From contig CAIQHG010000028.1 in assembly GCA_903871545.1 (NCBI GenBank), forward strand, positions 1 through 51,217: a stretch of 51,217 nt of DNA, in the 5' to 3' direction. The translations under genes were made by a program, and so were the position numbers. This DNA comes from an uncultured Burkholderiales bacterium. GTDB lineage: Bacteria > Pseudomonadota > Gammaproteobacteria > Burkholderiales > Burkholderiaceae_C. A model generated the notes under the pieces. That model was not told where the DNA came from, ran no database searches, and saw only the letters and a program-made list of their open reading frames with translations. Shown piece by piece: positions 45,590 to 51,217 of the stretch (positions within the stretch are counted from its first letter, which is position 1; every line of letters starts with the position of its first letter).

Positions 45590-45607
45590 CGAAATTCTTT
45601 AAATGTA

Positions 45608-47986
45608 ATGTTGCAGATAAATTTGAATCGAGGGTCGGAGTTGGACGCCAATTTAAATAAAAATTCAGATCTGGATACCCCCGGTTCCTTAACCAAAGAT
45701 CTGGGTGAGCGAAGTGCAGTCAATGAGCACCAAAAGTCACTTAAGAAAATCTTGCCTGAGCCCGGGGTAACCGATTTCGTTGCGATAGCAACCCAAGGCG
45801 TCCCAGAAGAGCCCCAGGTGCTGCATAGGGCAAGAGTTTTTGCCGAAAGATTGTTAGAGGTTGAGACTCTAGATAGTGGAGAAAACTCGTTAGCGCATGC
45901 TGACGAAGTAGCTTTAATAGTGAAACAAATCGGCGGATCCGAGCCCCTTCAAGCGGCGAGCTATTTGCTTTACGCAAGCGCCTACTTATTCAAACCTGTT
46001 GAAATTATTGGTAAAGTATTTGGAGAGAGTCTGACCTCCCTGGCTGTTGAGGGGACGCATCTATTAAAGCTTGAAAAACAAACACGTGCCAAACAAAAGT
46101 CTGCAAATTCAGGGTCCTCTGTTGCGCTTCAAGGCGTTGCGCAAACAGAGAACGTGAGAAGAATGCTATTGGCATTTTCAAGGGATTTCAGGGTCGTGAT
46201 GCTTAGGCTTGCATCCTGTGTTCAAACCCTTAGGTACTACGCAGCGCAAAAGAAGGTTGCCCCTAAGGAGGTGGCGCAAGAAGCTTTGAGTATATTTGCC
46301 CCTCTGGCAAATCGTCTTGGCATTTGGCAAATCAAATGGGAAATGGAGGACTTGGCCTTCAGATTCCTCGAGCCTCAAACCTACAAAGAAATAGCAAAAC
46401 TTCTTGAGCAAAAAAGAACAGAGCGCGAAGATTATGTTGAGCAACTTCGAGCCAAACTCCAAAGTGAATTAAACGCAATGGGCGTTCGCGCTCAGGTCTT
46501 CGGTCGACCAAAACACATTTACAGTATCGCCAAAAAGATGCGCGGCAAGTCTTTAGGCTTCGATAAAGTTTTTGATATCAGGGCTTTAAGAGTTATTGTT
46601 CAAAATTCCGATGAATGCTACGCAGCCCTTGCTCATGTGCACTCGAGCTTAAAGCCATTAGAAAACGAGTTTGATGACTATATTTCTCGCCCTAAGCCTA
46701 ATGGTTATCAGTCCCTTCACACAGTTGTTGCTGATGAGCGAGACTTGCCAGTAGAGATTCAGATTCGGACTCAAAAAATGCATGATCATGCTGAGCACGG
46801 CGTAGCAGCGCACTGGGCTTACAAGGAAGCGGGCTCAAAGGGGTACCAAGGTGTTAGCGCAGACTCAAGTTATGACCAAAAAATTGCAATTCTCAGGCAA
46901 CTCTTAGCCTGGGAGCAAGATGTATCTGCAGGTGCCGGGGGTGACTCCGCCCCCGCACAGATTGACACTCTGAGTGATTGGATTTACGTTCTAACGCCTA
47001 ACGCCGAAATTGTTGAGCTTCCAAGCGGTTCAACATGCGTTGATTTTGCTTATTCCCTTCATACCAGCCTGGGGCACCGTTGCAGGGGGGGAAGAGTTGA
47101 CGGGGCCATGGTTCCGCTTAATACTCCTTTAAAAAATGGACAAACAGTGGAGGTCATATCTGCCAAAGAGGGAGGGCCGTCTAGAGATTGGTTGAACCTT
47201 GAGTTGGGCTTCTTAGCAAGTCCAAGGGCTAGGTCTAAGGTAAGGGCGTGGTTTAACGCTTTAGCTTCCCAGGAGAATGTAGCCAAAGGACGTGAAGCGG
47301 TGGAGAAGCTTTTGCAGCGCGAGGGTAAGACCAGTACAAATTTAGAAGACCTTGCAGGTCAACTTGGATTTAAGAACGCGGAGATCCTGTTTGAGGTGGT
47401 GGGCAAAGAGGAGTTTTCGCTAAGAAATATTGAGATTATTTTGCATCCCCGCGTTGCCTATGTAGTAAACGAGGATGAGGCCTATTTAAAACATCCTAAA
47501 TTTAAAGAGCCTAAGACAAGTAGTGCAAGCGGGGGTATTTTAGTAGTGGGGGTTGAATCCCTCATGACTCAGTTGGCCAGGTGTTGCAGGCCCGCGCCTC
47601 CGGATGATATTTGCGGATTTATCACCAGAGGTAAGGGCGTTAGTATTCATAGGACGATGTGTCTGAATTTTAAAGAATTGGTGCTCCGCAGTGAGGACAG
47701 AGTAATCGAGGTGAAGTGGGGGAGTTATGAAGCTCACGCCAATAGTCTCTCTAATGTTTATCCTGTGGATGTCGAGATTCGCGCCCATGATAGACAGGGC
47801 CTACTTAGAGATATTTCTGAGGTTTTTGCAAAAGAAAAGATGAACGTTATAGGCGTAAAGACAGAATCTATAAAAGGAGTGGCGTGGATGACCTTTACAG
47901 TTGAAATTTCTGACTCAACTAAACTTCAAAAGGTACTCTCTTTTTTGCGCTCAGTACCCAGCGTTATCTCCTCAAGAAGGAGGTAA
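45608..47986 (+). CDS. relA: (p)ppGpp synthetase RelA
   Basis: A 792-residue RSH enzyme. The N-terminal hydrolase-like domain has lost the HDxxED motif (residues ALIVKQIGGSEPLQAASYLLYASAYL in its place), so only synthesis is expected. The synthetase domain has RALRVIV and the EFDDYISRPKPNGYQSLHTVV region with the acidic EXDD motif of RelA rather than the RXKD of SpoT. TGS (DWIYVLTPNAEIVELPSGSTCVDFAY), the conserved Cys-Cys domain (LARCCRPAPPDDICGF) and a C-terminal ACT domain (VDVEIRAHDRQGLLRDI) follow. It makes (p)ppGpp on starved ribosomes. A companion SpoT must be encoded elsewhere. Confidence 0.95.
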   Translation: MLQINLNRGSELDANLNKNSDLDTPGSLTKDLGERSAVNEHQKSLKKILPEPGVTDFVAIATQGVPEEPQVLHRARVFAERLLEVETLDSGENSLAHADEVALIVKQIGGSEPLQAASYLLYASAYLFKPVEIIGKVFGESLTSLAVEGTHLLKLEKQTRAKQKSANSGSSVALQGVAQTENVRRMLLAFSRDFRVVMLRLASCVQTLRYYAAQKKVAPKEVAQEALSIFAPLANRLGIWQIKWEMEDLAFRFLEPQTYKEIAKLLEQKRTEREDYVEQLRAKLQSELNAMGVRAQVFGRPKHIYSIAKKMRGKSLGFDKVFDIRALRVIVQNSDECYAALAHVHSSLKPLENEFDDYISRPKPNGYQSLHTVVADERDLPVEIQIRTQKMHDHAEHGVAAHWAYKEAGSKGYQGVSADSSYDQKIAILRQLLAWEQDVSAGAGGDSAPAQIDTLSDWIYVLTPNAEIVELPSGSTCVDFAYSLHTSLGHRCRGGRVDGAMVPLNTPLKNGQTVEVISAKEGGPSRDWLNLELGFLASPRARSKVRAWFNALASQENVAKGREAVEKLLQREGKTSTNLEDLAGQLGFKNAEILFEVVGKEEFSLRNIEIILHPRVAYVVNEDEAYLKHPKFKEPKTSSASGGILVVGVESLMTQLARCCRPAPPDDICGFITRGKGVSIHRTMCLNFKELVLRSEDRVIEVKWGSYEAHANSLSNVYPVDVEIRAHDRQGLLRDISEVFAKEKMNVIGVKTESIKGVAWMTFTVEISDSTKLQKVLSFLRSVPSVISSRRR

Positions 47987-48003
47987 AACATAAAGTTTTA
48001 CCT
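47981..48003 (+). terminator. Possible terminator overlapping the relA stop
   Basis: A perfect 9-bp hairpin (47981-47989 with 47995-48003; loop ATAAA) that includes the relA TAA. Only TTGG follows, with a weak T-tract, so factor-independent termination is doubtful. It separates relA from the tRNA gene. Confidence 0.4.
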
Positions 48004-48061
48004 TTGGCTTGGCTGTTTAGGTACTCAGGGCCAATTAAATGGTGCTAAAATAGGCCTCCCT

Positions 48062-48138
48062 AGGCGCGTAGCTCAGTTGGTTAGAGCATCACCTTGACAT
48101 GGTGGGGGTCGCTAGTTCGAATCTAGTCGCGCCTACCA
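48062..48138 (+). tRNA. tRNA-Val (anticodon GAC)
   Basis: A 77-nt cloverleaf. The acceptor stem AGGCGCG pairs with CGCGCCT, followed by discriminator A and an encoded CCA. Anticodon loop TTGACAT is flanked by a TCACC/GGTGG stem. The T-arm is GCTAG-TTCGAAT-CTAGT. A TAAAAT -10-like box lies about 13 bp upstream. It decodes GUC/GUU. The sequence after it changes to AT-rich, gene-poor DNA. Confidence 0.95.
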
Positions 48139-48834
48139 AATATTATGAAACCTAATTTTCTAGTGCCATTTGTGGAATTGTCTTAAATTTCCGCAAATCA
48201 TTACTATCTAGAACTAAACCCATGGCCTACCGCCTAATTTGAAATATGTATTGCATTTTCTCCAAGCATTAGTCATTTTTTTCGCATGGTTGGCTTTAGT
48301 TGCCCCAAATATTGAGAAGTCCTCCAGTCATAAGACGAGACTTCAATGTGGCTGAAAAGTCTCCAATCTACACTAAGTTCTTATCAACAGTTGGTCTCGT
48401 TTCTGAGTCATAAATCAATTCGGACGAGGTGATGCTTGATTTTGCCCTTCGATTGGTATCTTTATTGAAAATTTTAAAGACTCAAATAAATCTAAGTTTA
48501 AGCAAATAAATCACGATATTGGTATCCAGCAAGTCTTTGAGCGTTACAAACTCACTCTCGAGGGCGTTTTTGCCTCTCCTCGCGCATTCATCAAATCACC
48601 TGATACTTTTGGGGCATTTAAAAAAAGCGGCCCCAATTATTTTCAACGGATGTAATTATCTGCTCTCTTTTACGGGCACAAACTATCGCCTTTTTAACGA
48701 AATCTGGTAATAGTGCTTGCACGGGTATCCATATGGCCTGGCTGCGGTTGTTGGTGAATACCCCTCAAATACCGAATGTAGAATTATCTTAAAATTTTTT
48801 ACTGCTCATAATCACAAATTCAGCAACTAACTGC
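48139..48834. other. Decayed, gene-free region after tRNA-Val
   Basis: About 700 bp with no convincing gene. Short stretches look formerly coding: a minimally 55-codon frame without a start (48467-48657 region, reading ...LTLEGVFASPRAFIKSP...), and at 48722-48790 a different frame reads GYPYGLAAVVGEYPSNTECR, after two stops. The frames change and no start exists, so this looks like a pseudogene in ruins, family unknown. Confidence 0.4.
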
Positions 48835-49596
48835 ATGGATCAACATGTATTTTTAACAAATATTTTTAACTACAAAACCGTGGTTATAGCAATCTTGCTC
48901 GGCATTGGCTTTGCAAATAACTCTTGTGCACTACCCTTTGCAATGGATATCGGGAGTGCGGCTAACCAAGGTAACTACAAATCGGCTGAATCTATGCTCA
49001 AAGAGGTTCTTCAAGAAAAACCTAGTAGCGCAAGAACTCACTACGAATTGGGACAAGTGTTGGCTAGAGAAAACAAACTAGTAGTAAGCCGTCAAGAGTT
49101 ACTTGAAGCTCAAAGAATCGATCCTTTGAATTTGTACAAAAACCCCGAGCAATTCAATAGTTTTTTAGAAAAGGTAAGCGTTAAAACCACTGAATCACGC
49201 GTATTGAACTCGACATGTAGTTTAAAGATAGACGGTTCATTTGAGATGCGCGGGAAATGTTACTTCAATACGGGTAAGGACGAAGATGAATTTGATGACT
49301 TGAAACTAAGGATACGATGTATTGACGGAACGATATGGAGGAGAGATAAATTTCCCTGCGCCGCATCACAAGCACAATCTGCTTTGATGGGCGTATTTGG
49401 TTCTATAGAAAGAGACGCAGGTGTCGCCACACTATGCTGGAATGCAGGCACAAAAGTTTCTCAAACGTGTTACTTGGGTCTTACTAGAAAAGGCGCTTGT
49501 TGGTCTAATCCAACTGCTCGCTCTCAACTGGTGGGTGAAAAAACTTATGATGTTGAATTTTGTGCTCGAAAGATAACTGCCCTTGATAGAAGATAG
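48835..49596 (+). CDS. Exported TPR-like protein of unknown function
   Basis: A 253-residue protein with a hydrophobic N-terminal segment (TVVIAILLGIGFANNSCA) that looks like a signal peptide. One to two tetratricopeptide-like repeats follow (about residues 40-100: AANQGNYKSAESMLKEVLQEKPSSARTHYELGQVLARENKLVVSRQELLEAQRIDPL). The C-terminal half is Cys-containing (about eight cysteines) and not recognised; the cysteines would form disulfides in the periplasm. A similar TPR head is found in many periplasmic envelope proteins, but this exact arrangement is not one I recognise. Confidence 0.65.
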   Translation: MDQHVFLTNIFNYKTVVIAILLGIGFANNSCALPFAMDIGSAANQGNYKSAESMLKEVLQEKPSSARTHYELGQVLARENKLVVSRQELLEAQRIDPLNLYKNPEQFNSFLEKVSVKTTESRVLNSTCSLKIDGSFEMRGKCYFNTGKDEDEFDDLKLRIRCIDGTIWRRDKFPCAASQAQSALMGVFGSIERDAGVATLCWNAGTKVSQTCYLGLTRKGACWSNPTARSQLVGEKTYDVEFCARKITALDRR

Positions 49597-49752
49597 ACAA
49601 ATTATTTTCTTTATATTCAAAAATTATTTCAAATAACGCAGTTCATCTTCAGGCCTAGGTTCTTTAATCGCGTTATAAAAACCGCAGCTATTGAACTTTT
49701 TGAAAATTCAACTAAAGATTAACAAAATCTAGTCTTTAGTTATAAGCTAGTT

Positions 49753-49781
49753 AAAAGCCAGCTTTTTAGAAGCTGGCTTTT
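49753..49781. terminator. Bidirectional terminator
   Basis: A perfect 12-bp stem (49753-49764 with 49770-49781; 5-nt loop), T-rich on one side and A-rich on the other. It lies between the convergent TPR-like gene and the small exported protein gene, able to end both transcripts. Confidence 0.85.
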
Positions 49782-49802
49782 GTTTAGAACTCAATTTTGG
49801 TG

Positions 49803-50165
49803 CTATTCGTAAGTAGCCGTAGTCGTTCCATTTTTATGGTCGTATTTTAAAGTAATTTTGCTGATGGTACAAAGGTCGAAATCCTGCCACTCAGCCTCTT
49901 CTCCATCTTCGAATATGACCTTCAAATCATAAACACATTGCCTACTTCTTTTATTAAAAGTAATAAGACGTTTGGCGCGATTGTTTAAGTATCCTTTTCC
50001 AAGTATGTCTTTGCCCCAATCATTATCGTTATCAGGTGACACATAAAGATTATTTATTGTGTATCCAGTTTGATTGAAAACTGTGAAATCTGCGTCTCCT
50101 GCGAAAGCAACATTGCCGAACGTAAATGCAAAGATCAAAATGAGAAATTTTTTGAGAAAAAACAT
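49803..50165 (-). CDS. Small exported protein of unknown function
   Basis: About 120 residues from the ATG at 50165: signal peptide FFLKKFLILIFAFTFGNVAFAGDA, then FTVFNQTGYTINNLYVSPDNDNDWGKDILG, a motif I have seen in a family of small secreted proteins of unknown function, often mislabelled in databases. Two cysteines (RQCVYDLK and DLCTIS) could pair. Beta-rich, it probably acts in the periplasm. TTG 50195 would extend it by 10 residues in front of a normal signal peptide and is less likely. It is convergent with the TPR-like gene. Confidence 0.7.
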   Translation of the reverse strand: MFFLKKFLILIFAFTFGNVAFAGDADFTVFNQTGYTINNLYVSPDNDNDWGKDILGKGYLNNRAKRLITFNKRSRQCVYDLKVIFEDGEEAEWQDFDLCTISKITLKYDHKNGTTTATYE

Positions 50166-50548
50166 ATTAATGTCCAATTTAAAAAATGATAGCAAGTGGA
50201 ATAATTAAAACTTAATAACTCTTTAATTCTATACAAAAAAAGATTATCGATAAATGACAAAAGCGTAATAATTGGAGAATTAATTGATTCCTATTGAATT
50301 GAAAATATATTTGTAGGAAGGCGAATTAAAACTTATCAGGTTAACTTAATTAAGCAAGAAGAAAGAAAATAAATAAATTTATTGCGTCTTACGGTATTAA
50401 AAAACCAAGGCAAACGATAATTAATTAAGCCTCAAAAAGGTGCATGAATTAAAGTTGACCATATAATTAATCCACTTACTTATTGATATGACATGATAAG
50501 TATTGATGTCTAAGTAAATTTCTATTTTCTAACTTAAGGAAGCGTCAG
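50166..50548. other. AT-rich divergent promoter region
   Basis: About 380 bp, very AT-rich, between two divergent genes for exported proteins. It should contain promoters for both, but I see no clean sigma-70 pair; TTGACC near 50455 is followed by AT-rich sequence without an ideal -10. No gene or RNA is seen. Confidence 0.35.
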
Positions 50549-51169
50549 ATGTTTAAAAAATTTCTATTGTTAATATTAACCGTTGTTGGTTCTAACTTTG
50601 TTTTTGCTCAGGCAAAAGATTGGGGGGGCATTTACGGACAATTAGGTATAGGTTACCAAACCGCTTCTTTTAGCGCCTCTGGCGGTACCTACGCTGGAAC
50701 TCCTTATTCTTTAGGATTCAGCAATACCAATGGATTTGCAAGTCGCGTAGGATTCGGATACAACAATGCAATTACTGATAAATGGCTAATTGGAGTTGGG
50801 GTAGATAATTTCCCAAGCAAGGGAAATAACTCAACAGCGACTGCTACCATAGGCGGTAAAAGCGCATCTGAAACACTCAACGTGAACACTGTGACAAACT
50901 ATTTCGTTGAAGCCGGTTACGTATTAAATGCGGAAACAATGACCTATCTTAAGATCGGCAATAGCACAACTAAGTATGGGGGGAATCTTGGAGCCGACAG
51001 CACAAAAGGAACTGATTTTGGTTTAGGTTTAAGACACAGTTTACTTGGCTCTATCTTTGGATACGGCGAGGTTAATTACATACAAGGCAAGTCAACTAGT
51101 GATGGTCTCACGGGTACTGTCAAATCACCAAGTACCTACGTCATTCTTGGCGCAGGATATGTGTTTTAA
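50549..51169 (+). CDS. Outer-membrane beta-barrel protein
   Basis: A 206-residue protein: signal peptide (FKKFLLLILTVVGSNFVFAQ), then eight or so alternating beta strands rich in Gly, Tyr and Thr (GGIYGQLGIGYQTASFSA, RVGFGYNNAI, IGVGVDNFP, TNYFVEAGYVL, MTYLKIGNST, FGLGLRHSL, GYGEVNYIQG, TYVILGAGYVF). It ends in an aromatic residue (Phe), the outer-membrane sorting signal. An OmpA-like/OmpW-like small barrel is likely; no porin or adhesin role can be read. A GGAAG ribosome site precedes the ATG. Confidence 0.85.
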   Translation: MFKKFLLLILTVVGSNFVFAQAKDWGGIYGQLGIGYQTASFSASGGTYAGTPYSLGFSNTNGFASRVGFGYNNAITDKWLIGVGVDNFPSKGNNSTATATIGGKSASETLNVNTVTNYFVEAGYVLNAETMTYLKIGNSTTKYGGNLGADSTKGTDFGLGLRHSLLGSIFGYGEVNYIQGKSTSDGLTGTVKSPSTYVILGAGYVF

Positions 51170-51217
51170 AAAAATTAAACACTGATATTTTCACAATAAA
51201 AACAAGGATTTTAAGAA

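Noticed and set aside
48519..48710. 63-codon open frame after tRNA-Val
   Set aside because: Composition (Ser/Leu-rich) and lack of ribosome site suggest a shadow of decayed sequence; another frame there looks more protein-like.
1..51217. CRISPR arrays, insertion sequences, prophage
   Set aside because: No regularly spaced repeats of 25-40 bp, no transposase or integrase signature, no phage structural gene seen.
48062..51217. Repeat of the tRNA-Val 3' end as an att site
   Set aside because: I looked for a second copy of the T-arm and acceptor end downstream of the gene within the window and found none.

Overview
The window looks like a chromosomal segment of a betaproteobacterium of the order Burkholderiales, moderately low in G+C by eye. 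The grounds are an EF-P with Arg32 next to its rhamnosyltransferase EarP, a serB-mfd-ispD-ispF block, SRP RNA beside dnaX-ybaB-recR, a Bug-family (TctC-like) binding protein, a phasin, and an mltD-(gloB)-yafS-like-rnhA order. A small-genome freshwater Burkholderiaceae or Alcaligenaceae (Polynucleobacter-like) would fit, but the genus is inference. I see no insertion sequence, prophage or CRISPR array.

Layout. 1-7 kb: a methyltransferase, an isolated Skp-like chaperone, a very short candidate small RNA, a TctC-like solute-binding protein, a 48-codon queC remnant, a carboxylesterase, a GST, an orphan ModA, a hypothetical protein and a PCu(A)C copper chaperone. 7.4-10.4 kb: a bactofilin, then an SOS-controlled umuDC operon with a perfect LexA box, then a secreted phosphatase-like protein. 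10.4-13.6 kb: SRP RNA and dnaX-ybaB-recR. 13.6-16.4 kb: a three-gene NitT/TauT-type ABC importer with overlapping start and stop codons. 16.4-19.7 kb: mltD, a decayed gloB, a methyltransferase and rnhA. 19.7-22.8 kb: a leftward dmeF-moaA-mobA operon (metal efflux and molybdenum cofactor synthesis). 22.8-25 kb: a long gene-free stretch, a second bactofilin and a phasin. 25.2-31 kb: a histone-deacetylase-like amidohydrolase, a thioesterase, a nitroreductase, pncB, a 2-hydroxyacid dehydrogenase, a small membrane protein and a LOG-family protein. 31.2-36.6 kb: efp, earP, uvrC and an Ldh-family dehydrogenase. 36.8-38.8 kb: an idonate/gluconate dehydrogenase pair. 38.8-48 kb: serB, mfd, ispD, ispF, an alpha/beta hydrolase and relA. 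A tRNA-Val(GAC) at 48.06 kb ends the housekeeping part. The AT-rich tail (48.1-51.2 kb) holds decayed sequence and three genes for exported proteins of unknown role.

Functional themes: DNA replication and repair (dnaX, recR, ybaB, umuDC, uvrC, mfd, rnhA), molybdenum (modA, moaA, mobA), translation and stress (efp/earP, relA, tRNA-Val, SRP RNA), isoprenoid precursors (ispD, ispF) and small-substrate import.

Most notable non-routine signals: a complete promoter-to-terminator unit of about 52 nt encoding an RNA that starts with an anti-Shine-Dalgarno motif (2088-2173); an A9 slippage site in dnaX with stops in both alternative frames just after it; two gene remnants in different stages of decay (queC and gloB); and several intergenic tandem arrays with 10-11 bp (one helical turn) period.
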